From Prado023 sp963818445 (GTDB lineage: Bacteria > Actinomycetota > Actinomycetes > S36-B12 > CAIYMF01): a stretch of DNA of 64,000 bases. Under the pieces are notes generated by a model. It ran no database searches. It saw only the letters and a list, made by a program, of their open reading frames with translations, and was not told the DNA's origin. Position 1 is the stretch's first letter. Every line of letters starts with the position of its first letter. The stretch covers positions 1 through 64,000 of the forward strand of contig CAWFSG010000001.1 of NCBI GenBank assembly GCA_963818445.1, in the 5' to 3' direction. Made by a program: the position numbers and the translations under genes. Positions 10,275 to 20,271 of the stretch are shown piece by piece.

Positions 10275-10688
10275 GTGGGTGCAACGGCCGACGACGCCGA
10301 TCAGGCATCGGCGTTGGCCAAGCGGCTGGGCATGACCGCGGGGCAGACCGTCCAGGAGGTCGGGTACGACACCGACACCGATGATCTGGTTGCCGATGCG
10401 GTGATCGCCGGAACAGGGGAGCAGGCAGTCGATGAGGACTTCGATGGCGTCGTCGACATGGTCCTGCTGTGGTGGCGCGAGGACGACGGCGACCTCGCCG
10501 ACGCCATGGTGGACGCGAAGTCCCCGCTCGCGGACAACGGGGTGGTGTGGCTCCTGACGCCGAAGTTCGGACGCGAGGGCGCCCTGGAGCCGGCGGACAT
10601 CGCCGATGCCGCGGCAACCTCGGGACTGCGGCGCACGACGTCGGTGACTCTTGCCCAGTGGCAGGCCGTGCGGCTCGTCTCCCGGTAG
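10275..10688 (+). CDS. DUF3052 family protein
   Basis: 137 aa. Signatures of the family are present: GMTAGQTVQEVGYD near the N-terminus, DEDFDGVVDMVLLWWRxxDGDL in the middle, and GVVWLLTPKFGRxG followed by EPADIADAA. GTG 10275 is supported by GAGGGG about 8 nt upstream. The family is actinobacterial and of unknown function. In this genome, as in several relatives, it sits divergently next to aceE, with both starts facing a region of about 170 bp. Confidence 0.87.
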   Translation: MGATADDADQASALAKRLGMTAGQTVQEVGYDTDTDDLVADAVIAGTGEQAVDEDFDGVVDMVLLWWREDDGDLADAMVDAKSPLADNGVVWLLTPKFGREGALEPADIADAAATSGLRRTTSVTLAQWQAVRLVSR

Positions 10689-10729
10689 TCCGGGCCCGAT
10701 CGTCGGCCGACCTCGTCGGCGTGGGACTG

Positions 10730-11653
10730 TCAGCGGCGCAACCGGCCGAACAGCCCGCCGACCGCATCGACCACCGTGAGCGCGCGACCGACCGCGCCCA
10801 GCGGGGGCACCCCCGGGATGCCGTCGAGCACGGGCGCGAGGCGCACGAGCCCGCCGAGGTCACGCACGCGCAGTTCTCCGGTGCGGTAGAGGTGGCCCAC
10901 GTTGGCCCGCCCGCTCGTGGCATCGATCACCATTCGCGTGGGCGCCAGCACGCCGGGTCCCATGTCCGGGTCCTCGGTGAGCAGGGCCGTGCGCCAGTGC
11001 CCCGCCCGTGATCCCGCCCCGACGATGCGCTCCGGAGTCACGGCGGTGAACGACCCGGTCACGTGCTTTCGTCCCGCGAGGGCGCCGGTGGTGTCGATCA
11101 GGGCGAACAACCCGATGCCCAGCAGCTCCTCGGGTGCCGTCGCGCCGCACGGCTCGAGGTCCAGCGAGGCGATGCTCAGCTGGTAGGTCATGGCGTTCAT
11201 GACGGTCAGGACCGGCAACGGCCCGAGGGGTGAGGAGGTGTGCACCAATCCCCATGTCCCCGGCCCGTCCGAACCCAGCCACTCACGCGTGGTCGTGCGC
11301 GCCGCCGACAGGGCTTCGAGGACGTCCTCGAAGGGGAGGTCCGCCGTCTCTGCCCGGACCTGCTCGTCGACTGCGTCGGCGTCGTAGTAGTCGGCGTCGC
11401 CGTCGTGGGCGTCGGCCAGGAGGTCGTCCAGCCTGCGTCCGGACTCCCACTGGCCGAGGCGGGCGATGAGATCGCGAGCCGTCCAGCCGTGCTTGCGTGA
11501 CGGCGCATCCGGATCGACCTCGGCCGCGACGGCCTCGAACAACTCCCACGCGCGGTCGATGTCGGCTGCCAGAGCAGTGAGGTCACCGGAGGCGAGGCCG
11601 TGCTCGTGAGGTTCCGGCTCCAGCCCAGGGGGGAGCGGATGCGGGTCGGCCAT
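10730..11653 (-). CDS. Maleylpyruvate isomerase/DinB-like mycothiol-dependent family protein (TIGR03083-like)
   Basis: 307 aa from ATG 11653. The N-terminal 150 residues form a helical bundle with the family motif HGWTARDLIARLGQWES, in which the His is a likely metal ligand. The C-terminal half has a sterol-carrier-like pattern. Such proteins in actinobacteria are predicted mycothiol-dependent enzymes, but most have no known substrate. Its 3' end converges on the DUF3052 gene; upstream, it is divergent from ahpE with a gap of 69 bp holding both promoters. Confidence 0.65.
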   Translation of the reverse strand: MADPHPLPPGLEPEPHEHGLASGDLTALAADIDRAWELFEAVAAEVDPDAPSRKHGWTARDLIARLGQWESGRRLDDLLADAHDGDADYYDADAVDEQVRAETADLPFEDVLEALSAARTTTREWLGSDGPGTWGLVHTSSPLGPLPVLTVMNAMTYQLSIASLDLEPCGATAPEELLGIGLFALIDTTGALAGRKHVTGSFTAVTPERIVGAGSRAGHWRTALLTEDPDMGPGVLAPTRMVIDATSGRANVGHLYRTGELRVRDLGGLVRLAPVLDGIPGVPPLGAVGRALTVVDAVGGLFGRLRR

Positions 11654-11722
11654 TGGCCAATCCTGCCAGTGCCGTGCAGGATTGGCCCACCCCAGGTGGT
11701 CCCCATCACGAGAGGAACTGAG

Positions 11723-12178
11723 ATGTCTGTCACGGTCGGCCAAGAGGCCCCCGACTTCACGCTGGTGAACCAGGACGGTGAATCCGTCACGCTGTCGGAC
11801 CTTCGCGGCCGCAAGGTGGTGCTGGTGTTCTACCCCTTCGCGTTCTCGTCGCTGTGCACCGACGAGTGGTGCGACGTGCGGGACCGCATCGGCTCCCTTG
11901 ACGACGACACCGTGATCCTCGGGCTCTCCGTGGACACCAAGCACGCCCTCAAGGCGTTCAAGGCGGCCGAGGGCCTCGGCTACGACCTGCTCAGCGACTT
12001 CTGGCCGCACGGGGCCGTCGCCCAGGAGTACGGGGTGTTCCTCCCCGACCGGGGCATGGCCACCCGCGCCTCCTTCGTCCTGGACCGTGACGGCGTCGTG
12101 CGCTGGGCGGTTGTCGGCGGCACCGGCGACGTCCGCAGCCCCGAGGACTACCGCGCGGCGCTGGCCGACATCGCCTGA
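11723..12178 (+). CDS. ahpE: AhpE-type peroxiredoxin
   Basis: 151 aa, thioredoxin fold of the AhpC/TSA superfamily. It reduces peroxides through a peroxidatic cysteine. Cys45, in the stretch FSSLCTDEWC, is at the same position as the catalytic Cys of Mycobacterium tuberculosis AhpE (length 153 aa); Cys50 is an additional cysteine. The usual P-x-x-x-S/T-x-x-C motif reads PFAFSSLC. ATG 11723 has AGAGGA upstream. A cytosolic role in peroxide or peroxynitrite removal, probably regenerated by mycothiol, is inferred from the family. Confidence 0.88.
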   Translation: MSVTVGQEAPDFTLVNQDGESVTLSDLRGRKVVLVFYPFAFSSLCTDEWCDVRDRIGSLDDDTVILGLSVDTKHALKAFKAAEGLGYDLLSDFWPHGAVAQEYGVFLPDRGMATRASFVLDRDGVVRWAVVGGTGDVRSPEDYRAALADIA

Positions 12179-12251
12179 CGCGCCCCGGGCGGACGGGGGA
12201 CGGCGGGGCGGCGCTTTGGTGGTTGCCGTCCCGGTGCGTACCCTTGCCCGC

Positions 12252-12327
12252 GGGCCCGTGGCGCAGCTGGTAGCGCAACCCGCTTACACCGGGTAGGTCG
12301 TCGGTTCGAGCCCGGCCGGGCCCACCA
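12252..12327 (+). tRNA. tRNA-Val (TAC), CCA encoded
   Basis: Full cloverleaf: acceptor GGGCCCG pairing with CGGGCCC, D arm GCGCAGCTGGTAGCGC, anticodon loop CTTACAC (anticodon TAC) and T loop TTCGAGC. Discriminator A is followed by CCA, so the 3' end is encoded. The ACCA continues into a short tandem repeat. Confidence 0.96.
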
Positions 12328-12364
12328 GACCAGTACCAGGCCAGACCAAGCCGGACCAGACCGG
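12324..12364 (+). repeat. Four-copy 10-bp tandem repeat overlapping the tRNA 3' end
   Basis: Units ACCAGACCAG, ACCAGGCCAG, ACCAAGCCGG and ACCAGACCGG follow each other, with one extra T after the first. The first unit starts with the discriminator and CCA of tRNA-Val. Confidence 0.7.
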
Positions 12365-12400
12365 TGCGCCCTCGGGCGTTCCGGGGCTGCCGCGACCCTT

Positions 12401-12415
12401 CCTGGTGACACCAGG
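12401..12415 (+). terminator. Short hairpin between tRNA-Val and the synthetase operon
   Basis: CCTGGT (12401-12406) and ACCAGG (12410-12415) form a 6-bp stem with a 3-nt loop; flanking CCC and GGG could extend it with a small bulge. It may end tRNA-Val transcription or be an operator for the operon starting at 12465. Confidence 0.3.
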
Positions 12416-12464
12416 GGGACCAACGCCCCTATCGCGGCACTCCGGTCGCTGATACTGCGGATTC

Positions 12465-14297
<1,833 letters not shown>

Positions 14298-14301
<4 letters not shown>

Positions 14302-15308
14302 CCACCGATGCGTCCCGCGACATGGGACTGCTGCGCGACATGCTGCTCGTGCGCCGCTTCGAGGAGCGCTGCGTGGAGCTGTACAGCGCCGGATCGATCC
14401 GCGGCTTCCTGCACGTGTACATCGGCGAGGAGGCCGTGGCCACAGGGGTGATGTCCGCGCTGGATCCCGACGACGCGATCGTCGCCACCTACCGCGAGCA
14501 CGGCCACGCGCTGCTCAAGGGGATGTCGGCGCGGTCGGTGATGGCCGAGATGTTCGGCAGGGTGACCGGGTGCTGCCGCGGGCGCGGCGGCTCGATGCAC
14601 CTGTTCGACGCCTCGACCCGGTTCTACGGGGGCAACGCCATCGTCGGCGGTGGGCTGCCGCTGGCAGTGGGTCTCGCACTGGCCGACAAGCTGGCCGGCC
14701 GTGACCGGGTCACCGCCTGCTTCTTCGGCGAGGGGGCGATGGCCGAGGGCGAGTTCCACGAGTCGATCAACCTGGCCGCGATCTGGGCGCTGCCGGTGCT
14801 GTTCGTCTGCGAGAACAACCTGTACGCGATGGGCACCGCACTCGCGCGCTCGGAGTCCGAGACGAACCTCGCGGTGAAGGCCTCGGCCTACGAGGTGCCG
14901 GCGTGGTCGGTCGACGGGATGGACGTCCGTGCGGTGGCCGAGACCGCGCGGCGGGCGGTGGATGCCGTGCGCGCCGGAGGTGGGCCGCACTTCCTCGAGG
15001 CGCGGACCTTCCGGTTCCGGGCGCACTCGATGTTCGACCCGGAGCGCTACCGCGAGAAGTCCGAGGTCGAGGCGTGGAAGGCCCACGACCCGATCCAGTC
15101 CCTGCGTGACCGGATGGCAGCCGAGGGGATCCTCACCGACGCGGACGTCGCAGCGATGGAGGTCGAGATCGCAGCCATCGTCGATGACGCGGCCGCGTTC
15201 GCGGAGGCCTCGCCGTTGGAGGACGTCGCCGACCTGCACCTGTTCGTGCACACCCCGGGCAGCTCGGTCCTCCGACCGGGCGCCGAGCTCGAGGGGGTGG
15301 CGCCATGA
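14298..15308 (+). CDS. 2-oxoacid dehydrogenase E1, alpha subunit
   Basis: 336 aa, intact. The ThDP-binding motif runs from GEGAMAEGEF (144-153) to ENN (172-174). The HxGEEA segment is replaced by YIGEEAVATG (41-50), typical of PdhA/AcoA-type subunits, and the loop YREHGHALLKG (65-75) carries the conserved catalytic-loop histidines. With E1 beta it would decarboxylate a 2-oxoacid (or cleave acetoin) and reductively acylate lipoyl-E2. Overlaps both neighbours by ATGA. Substrate (pyruvate, branched 2-oxoacid or acetoin) not determined by sequence reading. Confidence 0.9.
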
Positions 15309-16360
15309 CCGCGCGCAAGCACCGACCTGGTGGGCTCGGTGCCGCCGGCGGCGTCAGCGCGGCCGCTCCGGCCAGTCGGCCACCCTCACCTACCGGGAGG
15401 CGATCCGGGAGGCGATCCGCGAGGCGATGCTCGCCGACGAGCGCGTGTTCCTCATGGGCGAGGACGTCGGGATGTACGGCGGCTGCTTCGGGGTGAGCAT
15501 GGGCCTGCTCGAGCAGTTCGGCCCCGAGCGCATCCGCGACACGCCCCTGTCGGAGTCGGCGTTCGTCGGTGCGGGGATCGGGGCGGCGCTCGGCGGGATG
15601 CGACCCATCGTCGAGATCATGACGGTCAACTTCTCGTTGCTGGCCCTCGACCAGATCATGAACACGGCCGCGGCGCTGCAGCACATGTCCGGCGGGCAGT
15701 TCCAGGTGCCGCTCGTCATCCGGATGACCACCGGCGCGGGCCGGCAGCTGGCCGCCCAGCACTCGCACAGCCTTGAGGGCTGGTACGCCCACATCCCGGG
15801 CATCCGGATCGTGGCGCCGGCGACCATCCCGGACGCCCGGGGCATGCTCGCCACGGCGCTGGCCGACCCCGACCCGGTGCTGATCTTCGAGCACGGCGGG
15901 CTCTACAACGCCTCCGGCGAGCTGCCGGCCGACGCCGGCCCGGTCGACATCGACTCGGCAGCGATCCGGCGTCCCGGCTCGGACGTGAGCCTCATCACGT
16001 ACGGCGGGACGCTGGCGACCGCGCTCGACGCCGCGGCTGCCCTGGCCCAGGACGGGGTCGACGCCGAGGTCATCGACCTGCGCACGCTTCGCCCGCTCGA
16101 CGACGCGACGATCCTGGGGTCGGTGCGGCGCACCCATCGCGCGGTCGTCATCGACGAGGGCTGGCGCTCCGGCAGCCTGTCGGCGGAGATCTCAGCGCGG
16201 ATCACCGAGCAGGCGTTCTACGACCTGGACGCCCCCGTGGGGCGCGTGTGCAGCGCCGAGGTCCCGATGCCCTATGCCCGGCACCTCGAGCTGGCGGCAC
16301 TTGCCGACGGCCGACGAGATCGTTGCGGCGGTGCAGCGGGCGATGCGCGGGGAGGTCTGA
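15305..16360 (+). CDS. 2-oxoacid dehydrogenase E1, beta subunit, frameshifted
   Basis: About 350 aa after removing three inserted bases (near 15315, 15372 and 16302). From the repaired start the leader runs into the conserved TLTYREAIREAI. The transketolase pyrimidine and C-terminal domains follow, with FLMGEDVG, the PxSESAFVGAGIGAALGGMRPIVE segment and PVGRVCSAEVPMPYA. The segment REAIREAIREAM is encoded by a threefold 12-bp near-repeat at about 15396-15430. ATG 15305 overlaps the E1 alpha stop. The stop codon at 16358 lies three bases before the E2 start. Confidence 0.85.
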
Positions 16361-16363
16361 GCC

Positions 16364-17983
16364 ATGGGCGAGTTCCGGATGCCCTCGCTGGGCGCGGACA
16401 TGGACGTCGGCACCATCATCGAGTGGCTGGTGAAGCCCGGCGATGTCGTGAAGCGGGGCCAGATCGTGGCGGTCGTCGACACCGCGAAGGCGGCCATCGA
16501 GATCGAGGCGTTCGAGGAGGGCGTGGTCGCCGAGATCCTCGTCGGCACCGGCGTCCAGGTGGCGGTCGGGACTCCGCTGGCGATGATCGGGCCCCATGCA
16601 GCCGCTGTGTCATCGATTCCGTCCACAGAACGGACCGAATCCATGACGCAGGCCGCGGGGGGCCCGCCGACCCGACATCCACGTCGACGTACGGCCCCGA
16701 GCCATCCGCGGGCGACGCCTCCCGAGCATCTCCGGGCGGCACCTCCGGAGCATCCGCGCGCGACTCCGCCGGTGCGACACCTGGCCCACCAGCTCGGGGT
16801 CGAGCTCGACTCGATCGCGGGCAGCGGACCCGACGGGCACATCACCCACGACGACGTCCTGCGCGCCGCCCCGCAGACAGCCGTGCCGCGGCCGAGTCGG
16901 GCGCCGCAGAGTCGGCCCCCGCTGCCCGATCGATCCGGATTCCCGACCGTTCAGGCACCTCGATCCCGGATGGATCCGGGATCGGCCGCGCGAAAGCGGA
17001 CCGATCGGTGGGGGAGCGGAGGGGGCGGGGAGCGGCTGCGGGTGACTCCGCGGGCTCGACGGATCGCCGCTGAGCGCGGGATCGACCTCGCGCACGCCAT
17101 CGGCACGGGAGGTGCCGGGGTCGTGCTCGGTGCCGACGTCGAGCGGGCGGCAGAGGCGCTGGCTGCGGAACCGACCACCGGACCCCCTGAGCCGGAGAGC
17201 GGCCCGGCGGCAACCACGCAGACCACGGTGCCCACCACCCTCGCTTCGTCCGCCTCGCGACACCCGGCCGGCCCGGCTGAGGCACGAACCCCGGCCGGCA
17301 CCGCGGCCCAGGCCGACAAGAAGGCGGCGATGCGCACGGCGATCGCGAACCTGATGTCGCGGTCGAACGCCGAGATCCCGCACTACTACGTCTCGCAGAC
17401 GATCGACCTCGGCACCGCGATGCCGTGGCTGCGCACCCACAACGCGACCCTCCCGGTGGCCAAGCGGGTCCTTCCCGCGGCGCTGTTCCTGCGGGCCACG
17501 GTGCTCGCCGCGGCCGCGGTCCCCGACCTGAACGGCCACTGGGTCGACGGCGCCCTGCGCCCGGCCGAGCGCATCGACCTCGGCGTGGCGGTCGCCACCC
17601 GCGGCGGCGGGCTGGTGACGCCGGCCATCCCCGACGCCGGGCCCTTGCGGATCGACGACCTGATGGCGGCGCTGTCCGACCTCGTCGTCCGTGCCCGCCG
17701 GGGAGCCCTGCGCCAGGCCGAGATGGCGGGCGCGAGCATCACCGTGAGCAGCCTCGGGGAGACCGGCCCCGACGCGCTGTACGGCGTGATCTTCCCGCCG
17801 CAGGTCGCGCTCGTGGGCATCGGCGGGATCGTCGAACGCCCATGGGCGGTCAACGGGATGCTGACCGTCCGCCCGACCGTCACCGTCGTGCTCGCTGCCG
17901 ACCATCGCGCGAGCGACGGCCGCACCGCCTCGGCCTTCCTGGCCACATTCGCCCACGCCCTGCAGAACCCGGAGGAGCTATGA
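16364..17983 (+). CDS. Lipoyl E2 acyltransferase with two subunit-binding domains
   Basis: 539 aa. Lipoyl domain at 3-76 with the lipoylated Lys42 in DTAKAAIEIE. Two peripheral-subunit-binding domains are visible: 136-166 (HLAHQLGVELDSIAGSG) and 227-261 (RARRIAAERGIDLAHAIGTGG). The catalytic core is about 318-539 with the CoA-acyltransferase signature DHRASDG (His514, Asp518). E2 takes the acyl group from E1 onto lipoamide and passes it to CoA. GGAGG lies 9 nt upstream. The linker at 90-135 is Pro/Arg-rich in this frame while another frame is Ala/Ser/Gly-rich, so a pair of compensating indels there is possible. Overlaps the ACP start by ATGA. Confidence 0.9.
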   Translation: MGEFRMPSLGADMDVGTIIEWLVKPGDVVKRGQIVAVVDTAKAAIEIEAFEEGVVAEILVGTGVQVAVGTPLAMIGPHAAAVSSIPSTERTESMTQAAGGPPTRHPRRRTAPSHPRATPPEHLRAAPPEHPRATPPVRHLAHQLGVELDSIAGSGPDGHITHDDVLRAAPQTAVPRPSRAPQSRPPLPDRSGFPTVQAPRSRMDPGSAARKRTDRWGSGGGGERLRVTPRARRIAAERGIDLAHAIGTGGAGVVLGADVERAAEALAAEPTTGPPEPESGPAATTQTTVPTTLASSASRHPAGPAEARTPAGTAAQADKKAAMRTAIANLMSRSNAEIPHYYVSQTIDLGTAMPWLRTHNATLPVAKRVLPAALFLRATVLAAAAVPDLNGHWVDGALRPAERIDLGVAVATRGGGLVTPAIPDAGPLRIDDLMAALSDLVVRARRGALRQAEMAGASITVSSLGETGPDALYGVIFPPQVALVGIGGIVERPWAVNGMLTVRPTVTVVLAADHRASDGRTASAFLATFAHALQNPEEL

Positions 17984-18225
17984 ACACCGAACGCGCGCAC
18001 CACGTCCTGCTCGAGGCAGTGGGGCTTGTGGCTCCCGACGTGGAACCCGCCGGGCTGGACCCGAGTGAGTCCCTGCGCGATCAGGCGGGGCTGGACTCCA
18101 TCGACTTCCTCGAGCTCGTCGCCCTGCTGGCCGATGCCCTGCACGCGGACATCCCCGAGGACGACTACCCCCAGCTGGACACGATCGACTCCGCCGTTGC
18201 CTACCTCGCCCCCAAGCTCGACTGA
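17980..18225 (+). CDS. Acyl carrier protein of the dehydrogenase operon
   Basis: 81 aa. Phosphopantetheine attachment site Ser40 in LDSIDFLELVALL, preceded by an acidic helix and followed by a third helix, as in ACPs. ATG 17980 overlaps the E2 stop (ATGA), so it is made with the complex. Known ACPs carry thioester-bound acyl groups in fatty acid, polyketide or lipoate-type chemistry. Its place behind E1/E2 suggests that it accepts an acyl group from this complex or from the AcsA-like ligase; that is inference. No ketosynthase or phosphopantetheinyl transferase gene is nearby. Confidence 0.88.
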   Translation: MNTERAHHVLLEAVGLVAPDVEPAGLDPSESLRDQAGLDSIDFLELVALLADALHADIPEDDYPQLDTIDSAVAYLAPKLD

Positions 18226-18364
18226 ACGTGAGGAGGGGAGCAGCTGCGGCGACACGTCGTCGCCATCGACCCCAACCCGCAACCGCCTGACAACTCGACT
18301 CGACTGACTGCCCGGCCGAACGATCGGGCGCGGCTGCCAGCGCCCGCCGGGTAGTCTGCGGGAC

Positions 18365-19537
18365 GTGCCCGACCCCACCTCGACTGCGACGCTGCGCGAC
18401 GTCGTGACCCTCCTGCACCATCGCTACGACCCGCGCACCGCCGACTCCTGGGACCACGTCGGACTCGTCTGCGGCGACCCCGACGAGCCGGTCGAGCAGG
18501 TGATGTTCGCTGTCGACCCGGTGGCTGCCGTGGTGGACGAGGCGATCGCCGACGGCGTGCAGCTGCTGGTGACGCATCACCCGCTGTTCCTGTCCGGGGT
18601 CCACGGGATCCCCGCAGACGACTTCAAGGGCCGGGTCGTCCACCGGCTGGTGCGCGCCGGGATCGGCCTGCTGGCCGCCCACACGAACGCCGACAACGCG
18701 CGCCCCGGGGTCTCCGACGCGATCGCCACCGCCCTCGGACTGGCTGAGGTCGCGCCGCTGGAGCCCCTCGAGGGCGAGCCGGACCCGATGGACAAGTACA
18801 TCGTGTTCGTCCCAGTCGCGGACACCGAGGCGCTCATCGACGCGATGGCCGCGGCGGGCGCGGGCCAGATCGGCGACTACGACCGTGCGGCGTTCTCCGC
18901 TCCCGGCACCGGGACGTTCCGACCGCTGGCGGGCGCGAACCCGACCATCGGGTCGATCGGCCGGATCGAGTCGGTCGCGGAGTCGATGCTGCAGATGATC
19001 GCCCCGCGCCGCCGCCGCTCCGAGGTCATCGCCGCCCTGCGCGCCGCGCACCCCTACGAGGAGCCGGCGTTCGACGTCATCGAGCTGGCCGACGTCCCGA
19101 GCGGTCGCGGCGGCGGCCGGGTCGGGGACCTCGCGGAGCCGATCACGCTCGCGGCCTTCGCCGATCTCGTCGCCGCCACGCTGCCGACAACCGCGCACGG
19201 CGTGCGAGCGGCCGGGGATCCGCGTCGGGTGATCCGCCGAGTCGCGATCTGCGGCGGTTCCGGTGACTCGATGCTCGGCGCCGCGAACGCGGCAGGCGCT
19301 GATGTGTACCTGACCTCCGACCTGCGCCACCACCGGGCGAGCGAGCACCGTGAGGGCGGTGGCTGCGCCCTGGTCGACGTCGCGCACTGGGCCGCGGAGT
19401 GGATGTGGCTGCCGCAGGCCGCCCGCCTGCTGGAGCAGGACGCTGCCGCCGCCGGCTTCTCCGTGGGCACTACCGTGTCCACCACCGTCACCGATCCGTG
19501 GACGTTCCACGTGGGGAGGCCCACTGATGCGCGCTGA
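18365..19537 (+). CDS. Nif3-like dinuclear metal centre protein (YqfO/GTP cyclohydrolase I type 2 family)
   Basis: 390 aa from GTG 18365. The N- and C-terminal Nif3 halves are present: WDHVGLVCGD, THHPLFLSG (metal ligands), AAHTNAD, and at the C-terminus CGGSGDS and DLRHHRASEH, VDVAHW. A PII-like insert (about 140-235) with AAHPYEEPAFDV lies between them, as in the long YqfO subgroup. Biochemical role uncertain; it binds two metals. First of three overlapping genes with the same order as mycobacterial Rv2230c-Rv2229c-Rv2228c. Confidence 0.88.
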   Translation: MPDPTSTATLRDVVTLLHHRYDPRTADSWDHVGLVCGDPDEPVEQVMFAVDPVAAVVDEAIADGVQLLVTHHPLFLSGVHGIPADDFKGRVVHRLVRAGIGLLAAHTNADNARPGVSDAIATALGLAEVAPLEPLEGEPDPMDKYIVFVPVADTEALIDAMAAAGAGQIGDYDRAAFSAPGTGTFRPLAGANPTIGSIGRIESVAESMLQMIAPRRRRSEVIAALRAAHPYEEPAFDVIELADVPSGRGGGRVGDLAEPITLAAFADLVAATLPTTAHGVRAAGDPRRVIRRVAICGGSGDSMLGAANAAGADVYLTSDLRHHRASEHREGGGCALVDVAHWAAEWMWLPQAARLLEQDAAAAGFSVGTTVSTTVTDPWTFHVGRPTDAR

Positions 19538-20271
19538 TGCCGCTGCCCAGCTCCGACTGCTCGACCTGCAGGCCCTCGACACCGTCCTGGGCCAGTTGGC
19601 GCACCGGCGCCGCGGGGTCCCGCAGATCGCCGAGCTGGCCGCCCTCGACGACCGCACGCCAGGAGGTGCGCGACCATGAGGTGGCCGTGCGCACCGCGGT
19701 CTCCGACCTCGAGCGCGAGATGGCCAAGGCCGAGGCCGACGTCGCCCAGGTCCGCGAGCGGATCGCCCGCGACCAGGCGATGCTCGACGCCGGGTCGGTG
19801 GCCTCGGCCCGCCAGCTGGAGGACCTCCAGCACGAGATCGGCAACCTGGCCCGCAGGGTCAGCGACCTCGAGGACGCCGAGCTCGAGGTGATGGAGAAGC
19901 TCGAGGACGCCCAGGCCCGCGCAGCCTCGGCTGCAGCCGCCGTGGCTGAGCTCGCCGACGCCCGGCTGGCCGCCGAGCGGGCCCGGGACGCGGCCTTCGC
20001 CGACATCGATGCCGAGGTCGCGCGCGTCAGTGGCGAGCGTGCCCGCGTGGCCCCGGAGATCCCCGCCGACCTCCTGAAGCTCTACGACCGCATTCGTGGC
20101 GACTCCGGCGGGATCGGCGCCGCACCGCTGCATCGCGGTCGCTGCCAGGGCTGCCAGATCACGCTGACGCCCGCCGACCTCGGTCGGATCCGCTCCGAGC
20201 CCGCCGACGAGGTCGTCCGCTGCGAGGAGTGCCGGCGGATCCTCGTGCGCATCCCCGAGTCCGGCCTGTGA
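19527..20271 (+). CDS. Coiled-coil zinc-ribbon protein (Rv2229c-like), frameshifted
   Basis: About 247 aa after removing one inserted base near 19660. A long coiled coil (about residues 30-180, rich in E, A, R) is followed by a C4 zinc ribbon with the pairs CQGC and CEEC. This is the family often annotated as C4-type zinc ribbon domain protein. It overlaps the Nif3 gene by 11 nt and its TGA overlaps the next GTG. A nucleic-acid or scaffold role is suspected in the family but not shown. Confidence 0.85.

Noticed and set aside
14929..17073. A long frame running from E1 alpha through E1 beta into the E2 linker, suggesting an E1-E2 fusion
   Set aside because: It joins parts only through the insertions in E1 beta. 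Separate start and stop codons for E2 and E1 beta are present in the right frames.
18226..18364. GAGGAGGGGAG after the ACP gene, looking like a ribosome site
   Set aside because: No ATG, GTG or TTG start with a convincing reading frame follows at the right distance.
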